Below are positions 43,061 through 50,341 of a stretch of DNA of 64,000 nt, one piece after another. The notes beneath the pieces are model-generated. The model had not been told where the DNA came from, ran no database searches, and saw nothing but the letters and a program-made list of their open reading frames with translations. Position numbers and translations under genes: made by a program. Within the stretch, counting starts at the first letter, position 1. Each line of letters opens with the position of its first letter. The stretch is from Pedobacter jeongneungensis (GTDB lineage: Bacteria; Bacteroidota; Bacteroidia; Sphingobacteriales; Sphingobacteriaceae): positions 62,001 through 126,000 of the forward strand of contig NZ_AYMG01000001.1 of the NCBI RefSeq assembly GCF_000633455.1, given 5' to 3'.

Positions 43061-43768
43061 ATGATGAAAACAACCATCTTTTTAGGACTGGCAATGTTAT
43101 TTGCTACCCTAAGTTTCGCTCAAAACAACCGCAGATCTGCCGAAGTTTTTTTAGAAATCGTTAATCCGGGCAAGTACAACGTATATTTAGACGAAGAACT
43201 TGTTTCGTCGGCCAACGGAAGGTTCCGCTTTTACGATGTCTACAATTCAGCACCAATACTATCTATTATTCAGGGCAATACGGTGATCTTAAAACAGCGC
43301 ATCAGAGTTATACCAGAACAAAGGCTTATTTTGAGTTTAGAAGGTAAACAGCTAATCACATTAAAACAGCTAAACATCTTTCGTAACAGGCAATATGCCC
43401 TTAATGATTTTGATGGTTATACCGGAGATTATAACACCGGTATTGTTCCGCCGGTGGTACCACAGCCTGATTTTAGTTATAGACTACTCTCTGAAGAAGC
43501 TTTTCAGACTTTTTTAACTCAGTACAGAAGAGAGAATTTTGATGATGGCCGACTGAGAATGATCAATGTTGTGACTAAAAATTCATCATTGTTAAGTGCC
43601 CAGGTAAAGATCCTTTTAAAATCTTTCAATTTTGATGATCAACGCTTAAAGGTGGCCACAAATCTTTATAAAAATGTGGCTGATCCACAGAATTATTTTA
43701 CATTATCCGATATTTTTGTATTCCCATCCAATAAGGATGACTTTTTAAAATATTTGGAGAAACAGTAA
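43061..43768 (+). CDS. DUF4476 secreted protein
   Basis: 235 residues with a signal peptide (MMKTTIFLGLAMLFATLSFA). A beta-rich N-terminal half (EIVNPGKYNVYLDEELVSSA) is followed, from about residue 140, by a DUF4476-type helical domain (LLSEEAFQTFLTQYRRENFD, KILLKSFNFDDQRLKVATNL). Function of DUF4476 is unknown. A nested inverted repeat precedes it. Confidence 0.8.
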   Translation: MMKTTIFLGLAMLFATLSFAQNNRRSAEVFLEIVNPGKYNVYLDEELVSSANGRFRFYDVYNSAPILSIIQGNTVILKQRIRVIPEQRLILSLEGKQLITLKQLNIFRNRQYALNDFDGYTGDYNTGIVPPVVPQPDFSYRLLSEEAFQTFLTQYRRENFDDGRLRMINVVTKNSSLLSAQVKILLKSFNFDDQRLKVATNLYKNVADPQNYFTLSDIFVFPSNKDDFLKYLEKQ

Positions 43769-43787
43769 TTCGGCTTATCTTTATTAA

Positions 43788-44306
43788 ATGACGGCTGCAA
43801 AAGTTAAGGCATCGATACATCATGTAGTCGATGCCTACAAATCGAAATTATCGCGTTACCCTGAAGATATTTTCCAAACTACTCCTCCAATTGCTGGCTG
43901 GAGTTACAGCGAGGTATACTCACATATTTTTGACTCGAGCCTACTTTCAATAATTGCCTTTGAACACGCAGCAAATGGTAAAGGCGAAAACAAACCCACA
44001 CATTTTATTGTAAAGCTGATTTTATTACTGGGTTCATTACCTCCGGCAAAAAAGTATAAGGTGCCGAAACGGCTGGCAGAGCGTGTAAAAAAGATCAGTA
44101 AAACGGAAGCCCTCGATTTTATTTTAGAATTCGAAAAAGCTTTGGACGATAACTATCCGTTACTTGCAAATGCAAAAACTGATAGCAAAACGAAACACCC
44201 CAGATTAGGCTATTTAAATGCTAAACAATGGCTTAGGTTTATAGAAATACATTTAAAGCATCACTTAAAACAGTTAGAAAGAATAGAAAAGAGCTTTCAG
44301 GCTTAA
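43788..44306 (+). CDS. DinB-like four-helix protein
   Basis: 172 residues, all-helical, with a start and a conserved WSYSEVYSHIFDSS and HLKHHLKQLERI near the C-terminus that give the three-His pattern of DinB/YfiT-type metal-binding hydrolase-like proteins. The histidines are present as H47-type and H159-, H163-type residues; exact ligands are not certain. Function unknown. 19 bp after the DUF4476 gene. Confidence 0.65.
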   Translation: MTAAKVKASIHHVVDAYKSKLSRYPEDIFQTTPPIAGWSYSEVYSHIFDSSLLSIIAFEHAANGKGENKPTHFIVKLILLLGSLPPAKKYKVPKRLAERVKKISKTEALDFILEFEKALDDNYPLLANAKTDSKTKHPRLGYLNAKQWLRFIEIHLKHHLKQLERIEKSFQA

Positions 44307-44347
44307 ATTAATTTCGCCATATTTGGTTAATCCTAAAATCTGTGCTC

Positions 44348-44959
44348 ATGAAATATGCTTTTTACCTCTCAATGCTTACTATACTTTTTGCCTGTAATGG
44401 CAGCGAAAAGAAAGAAAGTGCTCAGGCTGTTATTCCAACTCCAACTGGGCTCCAGGGATTGCAAAAAAGCAATGTTGCTCAGCCAGTAGGGCAGAATACT
44501 AAAAGTAATCTGATTTTTAATCCGCCGCATGGTGAAGCCGGACATACCTGTGCCCTGGCCGTTGGTGCTCCATTAAATCCTACCGCAAGCGTGCAGCCTC
44601 AACAAAATACAAATCCACAGCCAACACCTGCCCCAACGGCTTCTGTTGCAAATACAGCAGGAAAAAAGCTAAATCCTAAACATGGTGAACCAGGTCATAG
44701 GTGCGATATTGCCATTGGTGCACCCCTAGATAGCAAGCCTACACAGGTTGTTACTACTACACAACCCGCAGTAACACAATTGCCGGCTATAAAAGTGGGC
44801 AAAGGTTTAAATCCACCACATGGTCAGCCGAACCACAGGTGCGACCTTGCTGTTGGCGCACCGTTAAACAGCAAACCTGCTCCGGTTGTTAACCCGGTTC
44901 CAGCACCTGAAACCAAAAATATCGAAACAAAAGTACCGGAAACAAAAAGTGAAGGCTAA
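44348..44959 (+). CDS. Lipoprotein with three HGxxGHxC repeats
   Basis: 203 residues from the ATG. A lipobox-like end of the signal peptide (TILFAC, Cys16) suggests outer-membrane or periplasmic anchoring. Three 20-residue repeats sit in a Pro/Thr/Gln-rich linker background at about 58-77, 109-128 and 155-174: NPPHGEAGHTCALAVGAPLN, NPKHGEPGHRCDIAIGAPLD and NPPHGQPNHRCDLAVGAPLN. Each brings two His and one Cys, a possible metal-binding unit. I have seen related HGEPGHRCD motifs in Bacteroidetes proteins but know no function. Stands alone before the flippase. Confidence 0.75.
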   Translation: MKYAFYLSMLTILFACNGSEKKESAQAVIPTPTGLQGLQKSNVAQPVGQNTKSNLIFNPPHGEAGHTCALAVGAPLNPTASVQPQQNTNPQPTPAPTASVANTAGKKLNPKHGEPGHRCDIAIGAPLDSKPTQVVTTTQPAVTQLPAIKVGKGLNPPHGQPNHRCDLAVGAPLNSKPAPVVNPVPAPETKNIETKVPETKSEG

Positions 44960-45034
44960 CCGCCATCATGCAATAAAAATATTTTGAATTTACGGTATCT
45001 TACTTAACGCACATTTTTTTACATCTTTGCGTTA

Positions 45035-46363
45035 ATGAAATTACCCGCCATAAAAGGTTTTGACGAAGAAGCATTTAACAAGTATTTAAAAAATACGGGA
45101 TGGTTAATGTTGGCTAGAGTTGGAAGTTTAGTGATCAAAATCCTGGTCGGATTTGCTATTACCAATTATTTAGGAAAAACATTAAATGGCATTTTAAATT
45201 ACCCCACAGCGTTCACGACTTTTTTTGTAGCTGCAGCCGCTCTTGGTCTGGATGGTTTTACTACGCGAGAACTTCTTCGTACCCCTGAAAATAGAGATCG
45301 TTTACTTGGAACTGCCTTTTGGCTCAAGCTTATCGGGGGTATTTGTATTATTCCACTTATATATTTCGCATATATGCTTTGGAATACGCACAAGCCTATT
45401 GAAACACCACTCATTTATGTTCTGATTGTGGGACTTACCGGAATAACTCAGGCTTTCTATATTACCGACAGTTATTTCCAATCTAAAGTGCAGGCTAAAT
45501 ATGTAATGCGAGTACAAGTATTCGGCAATATTATCTCTGCATTAATTAAACTGATATTTATCTTTTTAAAATTAAATGTTGAGTGGTTTGTTTTTGCTTT
45601 ATTGCTTGATACGATAATTCTAGCAATCGGATATATCTATTTTTATAAGGTAAAGGTAGGAAGCATTTTCAAGTGGATATTTGATTCAGCACTAGCAAAA
45701 TATCTTCTAAAACATTCATGGCCGCTTGCACTTTCTGCAGTTCTGGTTTCTATATACATGAAAATTGATCAGCTTATGGTTGAAAATTATCTGGGGACTG
45801 GAGCTTTAGGAATTTATTCAACCGTTGTACAGTTAAGTGAAAGTTGGTATTTCATACCTGTTGCAATAGTAACTTCTGTGTTTCCTGCAATTATGAATGC
45901 AAAAAGGGATAATCCGGAAAGATATATGAAACGTCTACAAAACATGTACGATATTATGGTTTGGATAAGTTTGAGCGTAGCGGTTTTCATGACTTTTGCT
46001 TCACCCATCATATATCATATTGTTTATACACCAGAATTTTGGGATGGTGCACATGTACTCACTGTTCATGTTTGGGCAGGTATATTTGTTTTCTTGGGTA
46101 GTGCAAGTGGGCAGTATCTTATTGCAGAAGGATATACCAAGTTATCGATGCTTCGAACAGGAATGGGCGCTATGGTAAATATCGGTTTAAACATATTATG
46201 GATACCAAAATTTGGTATCATGGGAGCTGCACTTGCTACACTGATTGCTTACTTTACAGCAACCTTTTTCATTTTATTAATTCCTAAAACACGTCAACAG
46301 GGTATAATGATGTTAAAATCATTATTTTTGGTCACAGCATTTCAAAAAATATTTAAACGTTGA
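45035..46363 (+). CDS. Oligosaccharide flippase (MATE-like, Wzx type)
   Basis: 442 residues with about twelve to fourteen membrane helices, beginning ITNYLGKTLNGILNYPTAF and including MKIDQLMVENYLGTGALGIY (family hallmark of helix 7-8) and LGSASGQYLIAEGYTKLSM. It would flip lipid-linked glycan across the inner membrane. TACATCTTTG precedes the ATG by 5 nt. It opens a plus-strand group with two methyltransferases; a glycosyltransferase follows after a repeat-flanked insertion, which fits surface polysaccharide synthesis. Confidence 0.9.
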   Translation: MKLPAIKGFDEEAFNKYLKNTGWLMLARVGSLVIKILVGFAITNYLGKTLNGILNYPTAFTTFFVAAAALGLDGFTTRELLRTPENRDRLLGTAFWLKLIGGICIIPLIYFAYMLWNTHKPIETPLIYVLIVGLTGITQAFYITDSYFQSKVQAKYVMRVQVFGNIISALIKLIFIFLKLNVEWFVFALLLDTIILAIGYIYFYKVKVGSIFKWIFDSALAKYLLKHSWPLALSAVLVSIYMKIDQLMVENYLGTGALGIYSTVVQLSESWYFIPVAIVTSVFPAIMNAKRDNPERYMKRLQNMYDIMVWISLSVAVFMTFASPIIYHIVYTPEFWDGAHVLTVHVWAGIFVFLGSASGQYLIAEGYTKLSMLRTGMGAMVNIGLNILWIPKFGIMGAALATLIAYFTATFFILLIPKTRQQGIMMLKSLFLVTAFQKIFKR

Positions 46364-47007
46364 GTACTCTTAAAGCATTAAGCACATTAATTGCAAAGCC
46401 AAACAGGCTTAAAGCATTATTATCATACGGACATAAAGGCTATTTAAACAGCATTGGCTGGTTCACTGCTTTTGATAAAAAACAGGCCGTAGATGGCAAT
46501 GGGAAGGCACTCCCTTGGGTAACGTATTCTTTTATTGATTTTATTAAGGAAAGAATAAACAAAAACCAGCATATTTTCGAATATGGATCTGGTAATTCGA
46601 CCATTTTTTATGCGGAGCGGGCTGGTTCGGTAACTTCAGTTGAGCACGATAAAGGATGGCACGATATGGTTAAAAATACCAGTCCGGCCAATGCCGAAAT
46701 GATCTTTTGCCAATTGGAAAAAGATGGTGAGTATGCTAAAAAAGCAACTTTACTCAATAAAAAATTCGATATTATTATTGTTGATGGCCGCGACCGTGTA
46801 AACTGTTGTAAATACAGTGTCGACGCCCTTTCCTTAATTGGGGTGTTAGTTTTAGATGATAGCGAACGCGAAGTTTATCACCCAGCCCGGGTGCTGTTGA
46901 AAGCACAGGGTTTTAAAGAAATCAGCTTTAGTGGAATTTCGCCTGGTCTTTTTTACGAAAAGGCAACTTCAGTTTTTTATAAGCAGGATAATTGTTTAGG
47001 TATTTAA
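46360..47007 (+). CDS. Class I SAM-dependent methyltransferase-like protein
   Basis: 215 residues with a nucleotide-binding fold: HIFEYGSGNSTIFYAERAG is motif I, SVEHDKGWHDMV motif II and IIIVDGRDRVNC motif IV. Members near glycan genes are often annotated as methyltransferases of sugars. Translation begins at a TTG that overlaps the flippase stop as TTGA, implying coupling. Acceptor unknown. Confidence 0.75.
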   Translation: MSTLKALSTLIAKPNRLKALLSYGHKGYLNSIGWFTAFDKKQAVDGNGKALPWVTYSFIDFIKERINKNQHIFEYGSGNSTIFYAERAGSVTSVEHDKGWHDMVKNTSPANAEMIFCQLEKDGEYAKKATLLNKKFDIIIVDGRDRVNCCKYSVDALSLIGVLVLDDSEREVYHPARVLLKAQGFKEISFSGISPGLFYEKATSVFYKQDNCLGI

Positions 47008-47020
47008 ATCTGTCAGAACC

Positions 47021-47782
47021 ATGTTAAGTGAAGAAGTAAAAACAGCCTACGATAATTTTTATACCAATAGCGATGTGGCCTGGCGGATGCTCGGCGCTAA
47101 ATACAAAGCCCAGAATATTGTTGATGTTTGCAAAGGACTGAAGCCTAAAAAAGTACTTGAGGTTGGTGCGGGCGATGGCAGCATTTTACATTTTTTAAAT
47201 GAATGGCATTTTGCACCCGAACTGTATGCTTTAGAAATTGCACAAAGCGGTGTCGATATTATAAAAGACCGTAACCTTTCGAGCTTAAAAAAAGCACAGA
47301 CTTTTGATGGTTATAAAATTCCTTATGAAGATGATACTTTTGATCTGATTATTCTTGCGCACGTTTTAGAACATGTAGAACACGAAAGGATCCTGATCAG
47401 GGAATTGAAGCGGGTTGCTAAATATATAGTGGTAGAAGTGCCTAAAGATTACCGTTTCGGCGTAGATGAAAGGATGAAACACTTTTTGGATTATGGTCAT
47501 ATCAATATGTATACGCCAACATCTTTAAGGTTTTTGCTGCAGAGTGAAGGGTTGGAAATTTTAGAAGATAAAGTTTCGATGACAGCTCCAGAAACGGTAA
47601 AATTTAATGAGTTTATCAATAGAAAGGCACCAAAAACATTTTCTAAAACCTTAAAAATTGAGCTTGAATACCGCATAAAGAAAACATTGGGTAATTTATT
47701 CGGAAGGAAAAAACAGGAACAGTTTGCCAATGCATACACCGTATTAACAAAAAAATCAGATCATAACCTGCAGATATTTTAG
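47021..47782 (+). CDS. Class I SAM-dependent methyltransferase
   Basis: 253 residues. Motif I VLEVGAGDGSILHFL (about 45-60), then FDLIILAHVLEHVEH and LKRVAKYIVVEVPK are the standard Methyltransf_11-like pattern, with a C-terminal helical tail. It starts 13 bp after the previous gene, so the three genes from the flippase on form one transcript. Likely modifies a glycan or lipid; acceptor unknown. Confidence 0.85.
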   Translation: MLSEEVKTAYDNFYTNSDVAWRMLGAKYKAQNIVDVCKGLKPKKVLEVGAGDGSILHFLNEWHFAPELYALEIAQSGVDIIKDRNLSSLKKAQTFDGYKIPYEDDTFDLIILAHVLEHVEHERILIRELKRVAKYIVVEVPKDYRFGVDERMKHFLDYGHINMYTPTSLRFLLQSEGLEILEDKVSMTAPETVKFNEFINRKAPKTFSKTLKIELEYRIKKTLGNLFGRKKQEQFANAYTVLTKKSDHNLQIF

Positions 47783-47945
47783 TTGTATAATTTTAAAATA
47801 GCCCTTATTTAACGATAAAGATTGAGCCTTCCGAACTTATGTGATGAAATCGTAAAACACAAAAATTATTCTGTTTATTGTTTCACCATATAAGGAATAT
47901 AAGAAAATATAAGGTTACCAACCGAAATTGAAGCATACTTCTCGA

Positions 47946-47979
47946 CTTATATGCCACTTACATGTCTTATATGGTAAAT
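47946..47979. repeat. Direct repeat, left copy, flanking the GxxExxY gene
   Basis: CTTATATGCCACTTACATGT and TCTTATATGGTAAA. A copy with five mismatches in 34 lies at 48550-48583, so the two flank the GxxExxY gene as direct repeats. The neighbouring stretch from 47887 is also rich in TATAAGG/ATATAAG units, so the block may be a repeat cluster rather than a single target-site duplication. In the gap 47783-48122 nothing else is seen. Confidence 0.55.
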
Positions 47980-48122
47980 AAGTTTTGAGTCTTAATCTCT
48001 TTTTTGTTAAGATTAGAAAAATTGCGTTAAACATAATAATACAAAATAAGAAAATGAATATATTGTATTAAATATTGACATCCCGGTTAAAAGTACATCC
48101 GAATAAATTTAATATAAAAGGA

Positions 48123-48533
48123 ATGTTATTAACCAGAAACTATCTAAAAGATTTAGTTTACAAGGTAAACGGAGCAGCTATTGAAGTTCATAAAACATTG
48201 GGGCCTGGACTTTTGGAATGTACATATCATAAATGTATGGTTCATGAACTGGAAATAAGAAATATTAATTTTAAGTCAGAGCTTAGTATCCCGATAAATT
48301 ATAAAGGATTAATGATTGATGCGGATCTTCGTTGTGATTTGTTAATAGATAATGCATTGGTGGTTGAGTTTAAATCTGTAGAAACTATTTCTCCTATCCA
48401 TGTCGCGCAACTTTTAACTTATATGAAGTTGTTGCAATTGCCAATGGGGTTAATGATTAACTTTAATTGTACCCATATATACAGAGAGGGACAAAAAACT
48501 TATGTAAACGAAATGTACGAATCAATTTATTGA
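48123..48533 (+). CDS. GxxExxY family protein
   Basis: 136 residues from the ATG (MLLTRNYLKDLVYKVNGAAI); an upstream TTG would add 16 poor residues. The name motif is G29-L-L-E32-C-T-Y35 in LGPGLLECTY, and the core DADLRCDLLIDNALVVEFKSV looks like a PD-(D/E)xK nuclease-type active site (D-x..-E-x-K). The family is common in Bacteroidetes, often near glycan genes; function unknown. It is embedded between two direct repeats and interrupts the polysaccharide genes. Confidence 0.85.
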   Translation: MLLTRNYLKDLVYKVNGAAIEVHKTLGPGLLECTYHKCMVHELEIRNINFKSELSIPINYKGLMIDADLRCDLLIDNALVVEFKSVETISPIHVAQLLTYMKLLQLPMGLMINFNCTHIYREGQKTYVNEMYESIY

Positions 48534-48549
48534 TATACTTTTGCGATAG

Positions 48550-48583
48550 CTTATATGAAACTTAAATTTCTTATATGGTAAAA
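48550..48583. repeat. Direct repeat, right copy, flanking the GxxExxY gene
   Basis: CTTATATGAAACTTAAATTT and CTTATATGGTAAA, copy of 47946-47979 in the same orientation, 16 bp after the gene's stop codon. Confidence 0.55.
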
Positions 48584-48628
48584 AATGCCTAGCCCCGCTT
48601 ATTAATAAGCTTAATTAATAAAACAAAA

Positions 48629-49546
48629 ATGCAAAACCTTGCGCCCATAGCACTTTTCGTATATAACCGTCCGCAGCATACCGAGCGCACGTTAAAATTT
48701 CTGCAACAGAACGAACTGGCTGCCGAAAGTCATTTATACATCTTTTCGGATGGAGCAAAAACCATTCGGGATGAAGAAAATGTAGCTGCGGTAAGGAAAA
48801 TTATTAATAAAACTAAGGGATTTAAATCCGTTAAAGTAATTGAGAGAAAGGATAACGCAGGCTTAGCCAATTCGGTAATTGCAGGTGTAAGCCAGCTGAT
48901 AGAAGAATATGATCAGGTAATTGTTTTTGAAGATGACCTGGTTACCTCTCCACATACTTTGCACTATTTTAACGAGGCCTTAAACCGTTATAGCGAAGAA
49001 GAAAAAGTGATGCACATTGGCGCATATATGTATCCTTTAAAAGCCGATGAACTGGCTCCGTCATTTTTTTACCGGGCAGCCACCAGCTGGGGATGGGCTA
49101 CATGGGGGAGGGCCTGGAAAAACTTCGAACCCAATATTGATATCCTTTTAAAACAGTTTGATAAAAAGAAAAAAGCAGCTTTTTCCATCGATAATAAAAT
49201 GAATTTCTGGAAACAGATGCTGGAATTTAAAAAAGGGAAAAACAATAGCTGGGCCATCAGGTGGTATGCATCTATCTTTTTAAAAGGTGGTTTAACACTC
49301 AATCCATCACAGTCGCTGGTTAATAATATCGGGCATGATGGTACAGGAGTGCACTCAGGAATAAACGACATCTATAACGTCATTATCAACCCCAAACCTA
49401 TTGTTGAATTCCCGACCCTAATTGCGGAAGACCCTTTAGCCTATAAAGCCATCAAATCCTTTTTAACCAAACGTAAAGGGAATATGGTAACCCGTGTAAG
49501 GCGTTTTGTAAAAGAAAAACTGGCACAATATTTCTCGAAAAAATAA
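48629..49546 (+). CDS. Glycosyltransferase, GT-A fold (GT2-like)
   Basis: 305 residues. The start (PIALFVYNRPQHTERTLKFL) and VIVFEDDLVTSPHTLHYFNEAL with the E-D-D metal motif near residue 97 are typical of GT-A enzymes. YRAATSWGWATWGRAWKNF near residue 155 belongs to the family found in surface-glycan clusters of Bacteroidetes. Donor and acceptor unknown. It follows the right direct repeat by 45 bp and is probably part of the flippase-methyltransferase group. Confidence 0.88.
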   Translation: MQNLAPIALFVYNRPQHTERTLKFLQQNELAAESHLYIFSDGAKTIRDEENVAAVRKIINKTKGFKSVKVIERKDNAGLANSVIAGVSQLIEEYDQVIVFEDDLVTSPHTLHYFNEALNRYSEEEKVMHIGAYMYPLKADELAPSFFYRAATSWGWATWGRAWKNFEPNIDILLKQFDKKKKAAFSIDNKMNFWKQMLEFKKGKNNSWAIRWYASIFLKGGLTLNPSQSLVNNIGHDGTGVHSGINDIYNVIINPKPIVEFPTLIAEDPLAYKAIKSFLTKRKGNMVTRVRRFVKEKLAQYFSKK

Positions 49547-49656
49547 CCTGATAAACAAGCTATTACACCTACCTTCTTAATCAATTGAAAAAATGACAAA
49601 CCTTTTTTTGATTGAGCGTGTTGCTTTTATACATCGAAACTATAAAAAATAACAAC

Positions 49657-50112
49657 ATGAAAACGACAACAGCAACAGCAGAGGTATTGAATGACCTGAT
49701 CCAAATCAATAACGACCGTATTGAAGGTTATGAAAAAGCCCGTCAGGAATTAAAAGACGGTGATGCAGATCTGAAAACGCTATTTTTAAATATGATTGCT
49801 GAAAGCCAGAAATATAAAATGGCTTTAGCTACAGAAGTAAGCGCACTAGGCGAAGATATTGAGACAGGAACCACCAACTCAGGTAAAATTTACAGAGCTT
49901 GGATGGATGTAAAAGCTATCTTCACCGGCCACGACCGCAAGACAGTATTAAATAACTGCGAATTTGGTGAGGATGCAGCCCAAAATGGTTATAAAATGGC
50001 TTTAGAGGAAGAAGAAATCCCTGCAAATATTAGAGAACTGATTTCCGATCAAAAAGCATCACTAAGAACATCACACGACGAAATCAAAAGATTACGTGAT
50101 GCCCAGGCATAA
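49657..50112 (+). CDS. PA2169-family four-helix-bundle protein (ferritin-like)
   Basis: 151 residues from the ATG (MKTTTATAEVLNDLIQINNDRI); an upstream TTG reads through poor sequence. Sequence features are helical throughout, with DLIQINNDRIEGYEKA, FLNMIAESQKYKMAL and NNCEFGEDAAQNGYKMAL, matching the DUF2383/PA2169 family. Stress-related in some hosts; function unknown. A strong terminator follows. Confidence 0.85.
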   Translation: MKTTTATAEVLNDLIQINNDRIEGYEKARQELKDGDADLKTLFLNMIAESQKYKMALATEVSALGEDIETGTTNSGKIYRAWMDVKAIFTGHDRKTVLNNCEFGEDAAQNGYKMALEEEEIPANIRELISDQKASLRTSHDEIKRLRDAQA

Positions 50113-50135
50113 GTGAGAACTATATAAAAACGAAA

Positions 50136-50170
50136 AAACCTCCTTCGATATAATCGGAGGAGGTTTTTTT
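50136..50170 (+). terminator. Terminator after the PA2169-family gene
   Basis: AACCTCCTTCGAT and ATCGGAGGAGGTT form a 13-bp stem with one G-U pair, loop ATA, then eight T. Confidence 0.85.
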
Positions 50171-50180
50171 TATTACTGTA

Positions 50181-50312
50181 GTCATTCCCGCGCAGGCGGG
50201 AATCTTAAAGCTTATTGCATTACGATTATTCATAAGTTTCCCTTGTTTCAAAGGCATTCATGAGCACTCCGTGGTTCCCAATCGACCCGATAGCTATCGG
50301 GTTGGGAATGAC
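50181..50312. repeat. GTCATTCCC/GGGAATGAC inverted-repeat element
   Basis: GTCATTCCC (50181-50189) and GGGAATGAC (50304-50312) are the perfect ends; inside are a hairpin ATTCCCG-CGCAGG-CGGGAAT (50183-50203) and a perfect 18-bp palindrome ACCCGATAGCTATCGGGT (50285-50302). No reading frame. It resembles a class of MITE-like elements I associate with Bacteroidetes; a truncated relative sits at 35958-35985. It lies between the convergent PA2169 and cphA genes. Confidence 0.65.
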
Positions 50313-50341
50313 GATTACCGACGGAAAAACTCAATCAAGAA

